Shown one piece after another: positions 46,985-60,311 of a stretch of 64,000 bases of DNA (the first letter of the stretch is position 1; every line of letters starts with the position of its first letter). The notes under the pieces were generated by a model that was not told the DNA's origin, did not search any database, and was given only the letters and a program-made list of their open reading frames with translations. Both the position numbers and the translations under genes were made by a program. Source of the DNA: Orbicella faveolata (taxonomy: Eukaryota > Cnidaria > Anthozoa > Scleractinia > Merulinidae); NCBI RefSeq assembly GCF_002042975.1, contig NW_018149371.1, forward strand, positions 596,108 through 660,107, in the 5' to 3' direction.

Positions 46985-48435
46985 GTATATCTTGAAGTTT
47001 CGATTCATCCCAGGAGGGGTACTCCCGAAAAAAATTGGGCGGGGGTGTGTGGCCCGCTGAAAACCCTTTTCCTATTTAAGACCAAGATATGCGATTTTCC
47101 CTACCCTACTTATAACCTGAACAAATATTCGATACTTACTATGTAAGACCTGAGCCTTAAATCAATACCCTGTTTCAGACCTGCTTCATAATTAGTTTAT
47201 ATGCTTTGGTTAGGTAGGATAGCTTCTTCTACAAAAAACATACACAATTCAAGACCGGAGAGCAAAAGCCATACCCTATTTGAGACAAAAATGGTCGAAA
47301 TCGATACCCCATTTCTGACCAAAACAGCAAATAAACCATAATCTTTGGGGCCACACATACCTAGATAGACCTTATAACGAAATATCCCCCAGGGCAATTC
47401 AGCCTTGGCGGCCCCTAGACAATTCGGTAATGAATTCCCCGCTGTCTGTGGAATGTATAGTTATACAGAATAAAGGAAGTCCGAGAACATTGAGGCGATA
47501 ACTTACTTAGTCCAGGCTTTTATCTTATATTACAGAAAGGCTCAATTAAAAAAACAAATATAAAGCTCAGTGAATACTGACATTTGAGGTGCTATGGAAA
47601 TACGAAGCAAACTGATAAAGAAGACAGAATATTAAACTTAACGAAAAATGATTGACATTTGAGATGTGCAAGTTTTGACCAAAGTTACAAAAACCTGCTT
47701 AATAGGCCAGGCTGCTCTGTGAATTTCAGCACCCAATTCTCTTGAGCAATCCGCAAGGAATGTAGAGCTGCTGATGCCTTTGTTTCTGACGTGCACTTCT
47801 AAATCTGTAAAGAAGTTGCTGTCGATCGGGGAGGGGGGGGAGAAGTGAACTCCCATATGAAAAGGTCGGGGATGTTCTTCGTCGCGCTTTAGGCCGGGGT
47901 TAACATGAAGGCGGTATTTTTGGCTGGGTATTATGGTTTTAACGCAAATATCTCGTTCACGTTTCAAGCATTCAAAAATCTCCCTGCTCAACCCACATTT
48001 CTATCTACGTTTTGGGCTGTTTTGTAAATTTTTTGGTGATTTTTGGGTATATTTGGGGATAACTAGTTTTTCTCAAAAGATTAGTAACATTTATGGAAAT
48101 AGTAAATTTTGAAGATTTGATGTTGTTTTAAAATTAGAATTTGAAGTTAAAAATTGGTATACGTACAACAAACAGTTTTCCACCAGCCTGGGGTGCCCTT
48201 TCGGGGGTGTTCAACTGTCTGGTGGTGTTCCTAAGCTTTTTCACTTAAANCCCCCCCCCCCCTCTCCCACGCCCTTAAGGGTGTAAATCAAGGATCGAAT
48301 CATGATTTTTTTTTTTAAGGGGGCAAATAAAGCTCAAGCCACACCCAGATTGTCCTCCTTTAGGGGTTTAATTCAAATTTTCCGACGAGCATCTCCGTCC
48401 TTTTCAAAAGGGAGTCCCAACTCCGGGGGGGATGC
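46985..48435. repeat. Dispersed GGGGGACTCCCATAT-type repeats, two copies
   Basis: 46985-47430 opens with AGGAGGGGTACTCCCGA. It repeats phrases such as CCTATTTAAGACC and CATACCCTATTTGAGAC and closes with an inverted CCCCCAGGGCAATT. 47822-48435 opens with AACTCCCATATGAAAAGGTC and closes with the inverse CCTTTTCAAAAGGGAGTCCC. Same broad family as 8298-8642. One ambiguous base sits in a C-run near 48250. Confidence 0.55.
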
Positions 48436-48780
48436 ATGGGGGTTTCCGATAGTATCTGAACACCTCTTGTTAGTCTCTTTTCATGTAAATTATTGAGACT
48501 AAGAAAGAAGCGCCTTCAAATCAGTATTTGATAACCTTGAGGTTCACAACAATATAGAAAATAGCCGCTTTCGTTTGAAGATACTTTACGTACACGTTTT
48601 GATCCATGATAAGCGTGAAAATGAGACCGTGGTTTACCGCGTTAATTGAAGATTGGGAAACTTTTGTGGCTGTAGAAATTTTATTTGATTTTAAAATGAT
48701 TATTTATCTGTATCATATAATATAAAGTTAAGGATACATAGCAGAATTTCAAAGAATACTTAAAGTAGAAGCTAGTGGAG

Positions 48781-48995
48781 TGAAGTGGATTGATCAGGGG
48801 CGAAATTGAAGCCATTCCACTCAGCGTCGACACACGATATCTGTACAAGATATTTTCCCGCCAACTACAACTTAACACGCGACGGACGAACGCATTCGAA
48901 GAGGGGACTGGAAATGAACGAGTTTCAGCCTTTTTGTTTTCAAAATAGGACATAAGAGAAACGTTATTTAAGACGAGAGAAAAGTTAAACTGACC
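48781..48995 (+). pseudogene. Decayed homeodomain exon of the cluster family
   Basis: Nucleotide similarity to exon 2 of genes 2-4 is plain: GCCATTCCACTCAGCGTCGAC, AAGATATTTTCCCGCCAAC, ACACGCGAC and GGACTGGAAATGA appear in order. The reading frame is broken by several small length changes and stops, and the segment matching helix 3 is badly eroded. No exon 1 with an eh1 motif was found nearby. It lies midway between the plus-strand and minus-strand gene pairs and is a relic of a fifth family member. Confidence 0.8.
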
Positions 48996-51900
48996 AGATT
49001 TGTCTGTCAATTAACGCGGAAAAGTCGACCGGAGTTATTTAACTCATCGTTACAAGATATGTGATTTGACATATTTGGCGTTTCCGCTTGGGACATAAGA
49101 TCGCATATCAGTCTTGCTGTTTATACCACTTGTAACACTTTTTATTAAGACGTTTAACTACAAAGAATTTTCTTTATGGAATTAAGTTAATATCCAAGCA
49201 TTGTCGTTGTCTTTCAAGTCTCAAAAATCTGCATTTAAGTACAGTTAAGATGAAATTTCCGGGCGCCTTTTTGCATGCATGTACAAAGATAAACTTCACA
49301 AGTGAGCAGTTGAGTTATCGCTAATGAACAATCTCATCAATTTATAATTGGCTTTTGATTATCCAATCTATTGATAATCATCAATCCAAGAAGGAATGCA
49401 AGGCATATTAATAAAACCACAACATATATATTTTCAATCGATATACTGTACTAGAATTTCAGTCAAATATAAGACCAAGAATGCCTCTACTCAGGACCTT
49501 CGCCCGTTTAATTACCTTTGACTCATTGAGACTTCATTACTTTTTAAGTGACATTGAAGAAGAGTTTCTGAGTATTTGATAATTAAAAACGAGGACGACT
49601 ATGATCAGGACTGAAGTCGCAATCTCTCCACGCCTAAGAGAAATTTAAATGACGAGAGAGCAAACGTACTCACCGCCGATAAAAAAAAGGTTGATGTTTG
49701 TAACACTGGCGATATTAATATGCAACTCAAAGATGAACCACTCAGCTTTGAANAAAAAAAAAAAAAAAAAAGAAAAAAAAAAGTCTAGAACAGATACAGA
49801 TATTCTAAGCATAGAATACTAGAATTATGTACTGAGGTTTTAAAAGGAGCAAACTGCATTTGCTATTTTGAGCATTTTACTGTCGTTGCATGTTGTTGCT
49901 CCTGTCGAAGTGTAGATAACATCAAAGTAAACATCCTTAACTAACTAAACACTTGGAACAGAAAAGCCAGCTGGCGCCGATTCGGAAGTACTAAATTCTT
50001 AGCCCGTCTCCACTGCAAACATCAACTGGCTTTCGCTAGTTATAGTCCTTTCTAGAGAAATTGAAAAAAAAAAAACCGACTTTACACGACTAATAAACAC
50101 CGACTTGTCACGTCTGCAGAGAGAGCGTTCGTTTGCCTTTTCCTGTTCAAGTAATTGTTTAAAAAATGTCTACGTGCCCTTTTTCAATTGCGTGAAAACA
50201 TTTGCGTGACGGGAAAACCAAACAGAAGTAAAATGAATGGCATGTGATACGAGAATGACGTCATGTACGCAGCCCCGAATTGACACCCCTTCTCCTGCTC
50301 GTTGACCTCTCTTGTATTCTTTAATTCCAGATTTTTTTCGTTCCAGTAAAGGCACAAGAGATATTTCCTTTGTTCTTTTGGACAGATGTTTCCATAAGCA
50401 GACTTCAAAATTCTATAGAATCTACCCCACTTCCTGGTTGCAACCTCCTCTTTAAACAAAGGACGCTCTTTTTCTGTGGAGGCCTAAGAAAGGATCTAAC
50501 TCTTTTTGCTGTTGTGGTAAATTTTCTGTCGCTATAAATTTTAAATGCGGTCAGTATTACACGCTCATGACAGTGTGGTTACCGCTTTGTCTTTCAACTG
50601 TGGTCAATATACATTGTTATCTTAACAATGTTGGCAAAACCTTTTTGGTTGCGGTGAGGCGCTTGCAAAACGGGGAAGGGCGCTTAAATCCTGGGTGGGT
50701 GCTAATCCGAAGATACGTGGCGCTAACTACGGAAACTATAAACTAAATTGATTTTGGTTTTATATCAAAATATTTACCAGACTTCGAACCACTAAAATTA
50801 ACTCTATGCATGCTTTTTCGATTTTGCGTCAGCGAAAACACAGATGCTTGAATAGAACGTAGGTAAAAATGTGGGTAGTGTAGTGTAGTGTGCTTGTTTT
50901 ACGAACGTGCAAATCGATTACTAGGGGTAAAAGACTTCAAGATAAAATTGCTTTAACTAATTAGCCGTTGCTGGGATCTTCAAAAAGACCATTTGAAGTG
51001 CTTATGAGTGTGCGCAAATCCGCTTTAAGATAGGTGCCTTCGGGCTTACAGAAAATTAAAGATCACCTCTGAGACCAACTTAGTGCATTACTTGATCTTC
51101 TGACTATGTCTCTGTAAAGGTATTACAGAATGGGGCACAGTATTTATCAACACAGATATTTACAACATCTTTCAAAAGACATCATGACGTGCTCTGAAAT
51201 TCAGCGGAAGTATGTGTGTTGACGTTCTACATTTCCGAAAACACAATAACGAGGAGAGATAAGAGGAGAGCCAACGGATTATTGGAAAACAATTTTCCGA
51301 TAACAAACCACGCTCGTGGTAATTTGACTAATGATCAGGGACAGCAGCGTAAAACAGAACAGTCCGGTTAAATTTGAATTCAAAGTCGCGTGTTTTTGAA
51401 AGTTGCTGCAATTAAGTTATATTGCTTTGTTTTTGTTCAAACGAGCATTCAACTGATCGAGTAGCTCTAATTACTGATAATTTTCTTCCGTCACTCGGCA
51501 GCTGGTTGAAGAATTTGTCGTCAAAAAGACACAAAAAGAGTGTTTCCGAAGCACAATCTTCACAATTTCAGTTTGTCCTATATATACTACATACCAAACG
51601 TCTTAAATGAACTTATATAAATAGATGTCTTTTGACCTCCATCCATGGTCTCCTTTTTCCTGTTTCTATTCTTATCTCTACCCCATTCCATAACACGCCT
51701 TTTGTCGAGGGTATTACAGTTCTTTTTCAGTTCTTTGGTCTAAATGTGTCAGTTCGTTTCTTTTCCGAGACAAACATTACGTACCGAATGAAAATATAGT
51801 TCATTTATTTAAAAACTGTTTTGGCTAGTTGATTGTTGCCTGAATTTGGAATTGATACTGGGGCTTAATAACAAGTAACGCGTGCACAATATATATCTAA

Positions 51901-52660
51901 TGAATCTACGAGACAAAGTACATTCTGCTGTTTTGTTATAACGCTTTTTTTTATTTTTTGACCGTATAAACAGTTATCAGAGTAAAATAAAATTACGCTT
52001 AATTTATTTGAAATTCTTTGTATACGCACTTTGATTTGAATTTGAAATATGATGAAAAATTTGTTGCATGAAGCCATCTTTGTAACGTACAGAATTATTT
52101 TAGGACTTCAAAATGATGATTTAATAATAACATAAAATTCTTTTAATACTTGCGAGTTCCCCTTTGAGATTTTATTCCTTAGTAAATACAACTTTCAACT
52201 CGCTTATTATAAAACGCAATAAAGATCTTTATCCAATAGCTTTTAAGCAATCATACGTTGTCGTGAATAGACTAACCAGGTAGATAACAAAACTATAAAA
52301 CACAGAACTGAGATATTTGATATATTAAATTAGTTAAGTTTGATATGTGACGTACAAACCTATGTTTTTAAGCTCTTAATCTACGGATCTTTTCTTGTTG
52401 TTTTCGACCTTATATCTAACTCATTAAAGGAACAAGACAACCCGAGTTTACTATTCTGAACAATTCTATATCAATTAATGAGATATTTACAGTATGTACA
52501 GCAGCATTCAGAGAGCGCTACCATATAAAATTTAAGTATAAATACGTTATAAATTATTTTTCTCAACTCTTTTTAACGAACCTCCTTTAAGTTGCAATTG
52601 TTAAGTGTTTTTGTTTTTCTTGGCGTTTGTTCTCTTTAGTCCAAGTTTTTCGTTGCCTTT
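48996..52660. other. Intergenic stretch before homeobox gene 3
   Basis: No recognised exon. An A-run with one ambiguous base is near 49753. A minus-strand frame of 91 codons near 50184-50459 has no domain. The sequence is AT-rich throughout. Confidence 0.5.
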
Positions 52661-55433
52661 TCATATTGCTATTGATGTAACCGGTTCATCTTGTTTTCGT
52701 TCTTCATTGGCGCGATGTCTTTTCTGGTATCGTCTGTTTTGAAACCAGTTTCTGATCTGAAGTTCCGTCATTTCCAGGCCTCTTGCCAATAGCGTGCGCT
52801 CGTCGCGTGTTAGATACTGTTGGCGGGAAAATATCTTGTCCAGATATTGGAGTTGACGCTGGGTGAAATGACTGCGATTTCGCCTTTTCCGCTTAGGACC
52901 ATTTTCACTGAAGCACTTAACCGATTTCGATTCCTTCTTAAAATCTTTGTCGTCAACTTCATCTGAAGATAAAACAAGACAAAAACGTACTTAAGTTTAC
53001 GTACATCCGGTTTTATATACTATTTAGAATGTGTCAGTGAGATTTGAGCCAAAACGACAGGGTTATAATCCATTTGTTGTCGTGATGACTAGCTTAACCT
53101 GATTCAATATAACACACGTATTTTAGATAAAGTAGAACTGTGATATAAATGTTGCGCTTCACAGCTCAGCTCATGTAACATCGATAGCTATCTGCAAGCC
53201 GCACAAGGGTCATATTAGTGCTCATCTTAAACATCTTAACAGACCTAAATCGCTTTTCAAATCTTCACGCAAAAACGGAATCACGTCCATAAAATCTAAA
53301 AATCTATGGCAGCTATCCTGATGCCATTCAGATCAAGGTGTATAAACACAATGAAGAAAAAAGCCTTGTCCTTCTTTTATGTCAGTAAGACTAATACACA
53401 ACGCAAAAAATACGTAAACTTGTTTTTCTTTTTTATATTCTATTGTCTGACTTTGCAAGTTAATTTTGGAACATGTTTATCTTTGCAATAATCTTAAGTG
53501 AATTACAGAATGTTCGGATGCTTTACAATATTGGCAGCTTGACCTCTCTCTCTTTATTTAATTTCAGTTTTGTTTTTTGACATAATAACTAAGTTAGACG
53601 TTTATTAGAAAAACTGTTAATCTCATTTTCGATCAGTTTGTGGACATGCTTTTAGTCCTATCTGACGTCACGATTTAACAGATGCGAGATATACAAGCAC
53701 ATTGTTAAAGAATTATACTGTTGAAGCTCAAACCCGCTGAATGTGTTCTCGAAAGTCACTATTCAACCAAACAAACACTTAAGCCTCTTTAAAGCGAGCA
53801 AATATACATAATGAAGCATCTCCACGCTCAAATTATTTTTATCGTCGAAACGTCACACACATACAGACGCCCAACTGTACAATAGCTGACATGGATGTTA
53901 GTTCACCACCCTTTAAAAGCTCCATGAATTGATTCCCTTAAGGTCAAAGTCGTGGCATAAGAAACCATTATAGCTTGAAGTCCTATAGACAGTCGATTGC
54001 ATGAAGACAAACTTCGGCCAATGAGAGATCAATATTCAAATACACGAATACTGGTTTATTGTTCATTAAGTCACGGTATTTTTGAAGATATTGCAAGGCG
54101 GACTTCTGGTGTCGCCAGCTCTTTTTAAACTGGTCACGCCCCGGTATTAGAAACAAGTGAAGCACACACGAAACAAAAGTATGTTACAAAACTTCAATTT
54201 ATGCCACGAGAGCCGACAGCAAAGAGACTTTATGTTTAGCGTGGATTCAGTATGCAATAGAATATGTTTATAATCATTTCATTTTCTTACACTTACAGAG
54301 TAACAAAGAGAGACTTTATAGGTAATAGCGAGTAAATTTTACTTTCTTATGTCAAAGAAAAATGATTTTTTTTTTTGTGGGTGAAACTTAGAAAATGCAT
54401 GCCCACGGGCTTGGAAATTCGGATCTTTATCAGTTGGGCTAGTAATGACTCATTTGAATCAACTCTACTAAACCTTGCAAACTAATTCGGATAAATAGGC
54501 CAAGCAAATATATTGATATCAAAAAGAAAGTTGGATTGATTCCACAATTTACGCTGAATAACAATAATCAGGCCAAACGTTGTTACTTTTCTTCACGAGC
54601 GAGTATTGTGCAGCCACCAAGAAAAAACAACTTTGTCGTCTACTAGTTTTCCGTTGCAGCGATCTTCAATATTATTTTTCAGACCTTTCGAAACTCGCTT
54701 GAAAAATGAAATGTCTTACGTGTCTTAGAAGGAAAATCCTCGATAAAAGAAGGTAGGTTCCTTGGGAAAGAATGAAATGCTTTTTTTCCCTTTATCTGCT
54801 TGTATCAAAATCCCTCTAATCGCCACTCATACAAAATTCAATTTAGTTTGAATATATTATCAAATAAACAAGGCACGGAGGACGAGGTATAAAATAATAT
54901 GTTTAACTACTTTATAAATTTAAGACCATGTTTTTCTCTCCTCCAGATAAATTTTCAGTTGTCGCCAAAACGAGTCATAAAGCCATATAAACTGAAAAAA
55001 GCTTTTCTTTCAAAAAGGGATTTTGAAGCTCAGTGAAAAATTGTCATTTTCTAGAAATACTGCCAAGTCGGGGTTTAATAACATTAAAATTCTTACCATT
55101 TTTGTTCTGAATTTCTTCACCTTTACAGCTTAAGCTGTCTTCTTCAATGGCTTTCGTCTGTTCCCTGAAAAACTGGTCTTTCCCGCCGCTTGTTTTGCGT
55201 AATCTTCCTTCAACTGCATGCATATTAGGCGCACAGTTTAAATACACAGGGCTGTAACGAACCGCGCAACATTGGTAAACTGCGGGGTTTGTCGGCCACC
55301 GTTCAAAGCCTGCTTCGTCCCCGGCTGTGTGAAAACTCACAAAGTCTGTTCTTCGTCTATGCCGAGCAAAATCGTCTCGCAAAATATTTTCAATCGAAAA
55401 CGAGAGATTAACTTTCTGTCCGTGAAAATCCAT
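52661..55433 (-). CDS. eh1-homeodomain gene 3 of the tandem cluster
   Basis: Exons 55433-55097 (AATG|GTAAG) and 52962-52661 (ATCTTCAG) join in phase 1; 212 residues predicted. eh1 FSIENIL is at 12-18. The first cysteine of the exon-end pair is Ser here (SLSC). The homeodomain at about 138-197 reads RSHFTQRQLQYLDKIF and later QIRNWFQNRRYQK: canonical R52-R53, N47, Q50, N51 and Y54. The C-tail is short and ends TSIAI. Upstream on the minus strand, TATTTAAG lies at 55505-55498 and AAGGTCA at 55459-55453, a layout like that of gene 2. Probable repressor; the family is not otherwise recognised. Confidence 0.87.
53739..53780 (-). promoter_or_regulatory. Conserved intronic block, homeobox gene 3
   Basis: The minus strand reads AAGTGTTTGTTTGGTTGAA, then TAGTGACTTTCGAGAAC. 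It is the counterpart of the blocks in genes 1 and 2, in the same orientation relative to transcription and at a similar distance from exon 2. Confidence 0.55.
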
Positions 55434-55452
55434 TTTGGTTGATAGCAGTTTC

Positions 55453-55459
55453 TGACCTT
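55453..55459 (-). promoter_or_regulatory. AAGGTCA leader site, gene 3
   Basis: The minus strand reads GAGGTTGAATATCGTAAGG then TCA, ending 19 bp before the ATG. It aligns with the gene 2 and gene 4 leaders. Confidence 0.45.
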
Positions 55460-56344
55460 ACGATATTCAACCTCTGACCAAACTGAAAGTGGTTTCGCTT
55501 AAATACACAACTTTTGTAGTCATGAGTATTTAAAGAAACCGCCCCCTTAAGCTGTCGGGACATGCATGCTAAAGACTGTAAAGTGTTTGGCTATTTTTGG
55601 AACTCATATATATTGTATATTCACCTGGCAAAGAAAATCAGTAAAGCTTGAAAACAACACTGTTACCGAGGCACACGAGAATTGAAGTAACTTTTTGTTG
55701 CAAAGCTAAAAGACGCTAGTGACGAAAACGGAGTGACGCTTGCATAGGGTGGGTGTCCCGTTCATCCACCGCTTCCTCGATCGACAAAACGGATTAAGTC
55801 ATATTGTGTTGTTTTCTTCAGCATTAAAGTTGTTTCCGTGATTTTCAGTGATGTGCTTACAAGAATTCAGAGTGAAGAGACCACAAACAGAAAACACCAA
55901 GGATGCGTTTCCTTGACATCCCGGTCTTAAGTCACGAAAAGTGAAGTTATGGTGAAGAAATATCGATCACGGCTACTAATTTTTCTCTTCTTGTGTCAAA
56001 TAATTGAACTATGCTAAGCCGTATTGCGGTATTTTCTAGAGAATACCACCCAAATTGTCAGCTTTGTGACTCGGCCTCATATCTGCCGAGAATGAATGCG
56101 CTTAGCGGTATAGTGCATTACACGGTTTGGGCTAGGGACCAAAGACGTATCTTGTTTCACACATTCAGTATACCGAAAAACAAGCTCTTTTAAAGACTTT
56201 TAAAACTATAATCATTATGTCGACATTTTAAAAGGCGTTTACATCGTTTTGAAAGGATAGAATTCTATTTACTTCCGGCATTAAACCTAAAAATGCAATT
56301 TGGCCAAAAATATCGTTGTACTGTTTAAAAATCGGTGTATTGAA

Positions 56345-56670
56345 ATTCGCACGCGCGACCAAACTCGTTCGGAAGGCTTTGTTTGTGATGAGTTTACTCG
56401 AAAATTTCAGAAATGTTGTTTTTTAGTGCAGTTGAAAAAGGTATGTTCAGTTTAACTTACAGGATAACAAAGTGAGACTTAATAGCTAGCGAGTAAATTT
56501 AACTTTCTTCTGTTAAAGAAAGAAAGTAAGTAAGTTGTTGTAGTTGAAACTGTGAAAGTATATGGCCTGGGATCTCGCAACTCTGTGAAGATGCGAGACG
56601 AACTCGTGCGGAAAGCCTTAATTTGTTTGTCTTAAGTTTACTCAAAAATTTCAGAAATGTTAGTTTTATG
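56345..56670 (+). repeat. Direct duplication of about 245-bp period
   Basis: CGAACTCGTGCGGAAAGCCTT-type sequence followed by GTTTACTC(G/A)AAAATTTCAG occurs at about 56360 and 56600. The segment at about 56455-56520 (ACTTACAGGATAACAAAGTG) also resembles 54290-54365 in the intron of gene 3. Confidence 0.6.
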
Positions 56671-57424
56671 AAATTGAAACGAAATACTGTCTTTTGTTTA
56701 ACATGGCTTAAGAATTGATTTCTGTCTAGACATCGTTACCCAACTGGTTTATGAACATAAAAGGTCTTGTTTTCCGATCCATTTATTTTGCTTTTCAAAA
56801 TTTGGTTTCGCTACTCATTTTACTGTAAGCAGGAATGTGAAGGAGATATTAAAGGCATTTTATATCATAGTCCATACTTATAGACTCAAAAGGATATAAC
56901 AAGGTTATTCTAACTGAAAAAGACAATAACTGATTCTTCTTTTTAATAATTACACTCTACTTTTTCGACTTGAAGTGTTTTTTTTCAATTCCACAGTATA
57001 AAAATAGCCCTCTAGAATACTAATGTGTGAAAGGATTTATGAATGAAATGACAATGGCGTTGTCAACAGACGCGGAAAAAATCCAAACTATTTAGTCCAA
57101 CATCACAGGCGTTCAATGTTAAGTTCGGGAGAGATATAAGTTCCTTGAACATTATTAGAAATATTATTCCACAAATGCTGAACTTAAGATCAGACTGAAT
57201 TAAAAGTGGGTATAATTTTTGCCAAACCAAACAGGTTGACATACTAGCCAGTTTTATATCCCTGCATGTGGCCACTGTTCTTGAATCTTAAGGGAGTATC
57301 TTCCAAAAACAGCCACACCTTGCCATGCGTGTCATTTCAGAAGATTCCAAGTTCATACTAAGTTTAAAAAGTTCCCGTTTTTGTTAACGATTGATACAAG
57401 AGTTGCAATACAGGCTGGTAATAT

Positions 57425-57790
57425 ACAGCTTTCACTTCAGTGGTCTCCTACTAGGGTTTTATTCACCTGAGAATTGCATTTTATCAATATTTTGCGTAAT
57501 AAACAGTATCGTACAGAAGTACTTTCCAGTAGCTTTCATTTGAATGGTCACACAACTGAACTCAGTAGGGGTTCATGCACATACTAAAAAGGTTAGAACC
57601 ACAGTATCACACGTGAAAATTCTGCTGAATAGCTTTCATTTCAATGGTAACACATAAGATCTTCATCCACATACTGGACAACTCGAAAAGTTAGAACCAT
57701 CGTTAACAGCATTATTAACAGTACCACAAGAAAGTACGAATCAATAGCTTTTATTTGAATGGTACCACACAGAGGTTTCATCGAAAAATC
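57425..57790 (+). repeat. Four-unit degenerate array of AGCTTTCATTTGAATGGT
   Basis: Units start near 57428, 57529, 57632 and 57747, each with GCTTT(C/T)A(C/T)TT(C/G)A(A/G)TGGT followed by CACAC-like and TTCATCCACATACT-like phrases, about 105 bp apart. A short non-coding tandem array. Confidence 0.7.
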
Positions 57791-59589
57791 AGCACCGCGT
57801 AGAAGTTTTGTAAAATACGATGCGCTCGATGTTTCATTTGTATAAGCTATCTAGAAAGATTTGCCAAACTTATCATTTTAACATTTCCTACTTGTCTCTA
57901 GTTGCGATACAGCTATTTTCGTATTATCTATTTTCAATTGTGCTGCTTTATAAATAGTTTGAAAGGCCGAGGCGTTTCTAAGGGTGATTCAGAAATGCCT
58001 CTTTTAAACGTACTAGAAACTCTTGAAAACTCTTAAGGTTATACTTAACGTGTTGCATCTGAAGTCCTAGTGAAATATAATTCGACTACTGAAATTTATG
58101 GCAGCAAAGTATTTCTTTCGTTCAGTGCAGCAGAAGATTAAAAACGATTTAAGCGAGTTTTCTGCAGTTTCAAGTTCCTCTCGACGAGAATTAAAAAAAG
58201 CTAAAGCTAATCTTAGGTCATTATGTTATTCTCTCATAGTCGTGCAGATATTCGCCGGTTATCAAGCGCGGTTAACGCTAAAAATAAAAACCCGTACTAC
58301 ATATAATCACAACACCAAATAAACCCTGATCAAACAATCTTACTGGCTTTGACACATTCGCGAGGAAGAAGTTTATGGTACTTAAATTAAAGTTTGTAAG
58401 TAGACGCTTGATTAATTGATCTGTGTCAAGAAAACCTTAAGAATTTAATGGCAACGAAGACTGCGCCTGAATGTACACTCTAACACTTTTTCCTCAAGTG
58501 TAATAGGTAGCTAATGAACTCTTTTAAAACACTTAAAATATTTTCGAAATTATGTTAGGGGAGGGCTGTGAATTCCTAAGAATGAGAGGAAGTTGATGAC
58601 TCATGAGTGCTGGTAATTACTGGGGTATTGCCACTAGGGGTATTACAGCCACTCCCCTGGGATGTGATCGCAGCCCACAACAAGCCGGTTATTTCCCGGT
58701 ATTGTTCAGGGGGGTTTCCCTAACTCAAGAGGGACTTAAGCAAGTAACTGCACATGTAGCATCACTAACTAAAACGTCGGTAAATCGAAATTACAATAGA
58801 CTGCGCGTGCGTTGTACATGTGGGTACATTCTTAGTCGTTCTCTTCACAAAACAGCGAAATGTAAAGACCGCGTAGAAATTCTGCGTTACGCGAAAAGTT
58901 CGGAAGCTTAACAGCATCTAAAATTACGTGTTCTGATATTAGATCGTCCCGAAGCTTTCCCCATACAATGTATAGACCCTAGCTAATCACGAGAGATTTT
59001 CGAAAAAGTATTGACCAATTTATTTTTTAATCCATGCAAGTCCTGTTGAAAATTCTAGGTAAAGATACTGTTCCTCGCCTAAACGTCTTTAAAACTGCAT
59101 TCTTACATTACGGTGATTACAACGTGTACCAGTATAAAGTAGATTCCCCTCTAAATCTCGTGGCGTGTGTCAAGTCACCTTTATCGATTATTAAACAGAT
59201 AACCTTTTAGCCAAAAAAATGGTAAAAGGTATGCCTATCATACAATTTTAACGTGCTTTTTGTTTTAAAGGGCCGCGAGAAATAGTCGAATAATTTTATA
59301 TATGGCTTGACTGAGCCGAGTTCAATTTTGGGTCTCAAACATTAAAGAAAAACAAAACAAAAAACAAAAATAGCCAGTGTCATGGATAAGAGCCGAGGGA
59401 TTTGACTTGGGTCCTCTGGAACACAAGACTATAAGAACCCGAAACCTCTCCGCCTGTCTCACCTTCCTTCAAATTACAAAATAACGATCTAGACACGCAC
59501 CGGCAAATAGCGAAGGGCAGAAATATCTTGCATGCCAAGGTCAACCTGTAGTACAATACTGTCAATTTGCTGTTGATCAGCTTTCCGCA

Positions 59590-59722
59590 AGACGTTTAGA
59601 CTACGAGTAGTCCCTCTTTCGCTTAGTTCATCTAGCGCTGAGACCATTTTTTCTCGCGGTTTTCTCTCGCGTCACACACGACGAACTAAGCGAAAGAGGG
59701 ACCACTCGTGGTCTACAATATG
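59590..59722. mobile_element. MITE with about 33-bp inverted arms
   Basis: TAGACTACGAGTAGTCCCTC is mirrored by GAGGGACCACTCGTGGTCTA, and TTTCGCTTAGTTC by GAACTAAGCGAAA, around about 60 bp. Confidence 0.7.
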
Positions 59723-60311
59723 TTTTGCATTTTCCTGTTTACATTTATAAACAAAAATAAATGTTTGAAGTCTCATTTTAACTAGTGTCTCTTTTTTTAT
59801 TAAATACCCATTCAAATTATTTTTGCTATAACTATATATCTTTCGTTATTTACACGTATATGGTTGTTATGCTTCTCAAGTTTTAAAAATAACGGTTTGA
59901 CCAATACTATATGTTCGTCTTTTTCGTCAACAAAATCAACCAACACCATCAATTATATCCTGCTCCAGCTTATAAATAGCATAATAAATAATTTTATAAT
60001 AGAAAACTGAAACCCTCGAATGCGTTTTCATTTTTAGTTCAACATTTTAGTTTCTTTCTTTCTTTTTTTTTTTTTTTAACTCAGCACAAGTCTTCCTGAT
60101 TACAACGTTTTTTTCTTGTAGTCGCCACACATGTCGATTACACTGTCATCCTGATATTTCGTTTCTAGCCGGCTAAGAACGAATCGTTTTTGGAGGAGCC
60201 AGCTCTATCACGTGACCCTTCGTACATCCAACTTGCTTTTTCCTGTTTATTTTACAAAACATTTTGTTTTTCAGTTTGCACTTTTTTAAACCCTTGCTAA
60301 TTTAGACAGTT

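Larger units (their letters stand above)
55506..59589. other. Intergenic stretch between homeobox genes 3 and 4
   Basis: No recognised exon; the repeats at 56345-56670 and 57425-57790 are listed separately. A 102-codon plus-strand frame at 58603-58911 has four cysteines near its end but no family I recognise and no splice support. Confidence 0.5.

Noticed and set aside
57425-57790. CRISPR-like spaced repeats
   Set aside because: The genome is eukaryotic, units are degenerate and differ in length, and the spacers are themselves similar to each other.
58603-58911. 102-codon ORF with clustered cysteines
   Set aside because: Resembles a zinc-binding end (CTCG, later AKCK) but matches no family I know and lacks exon borders; probably chance.
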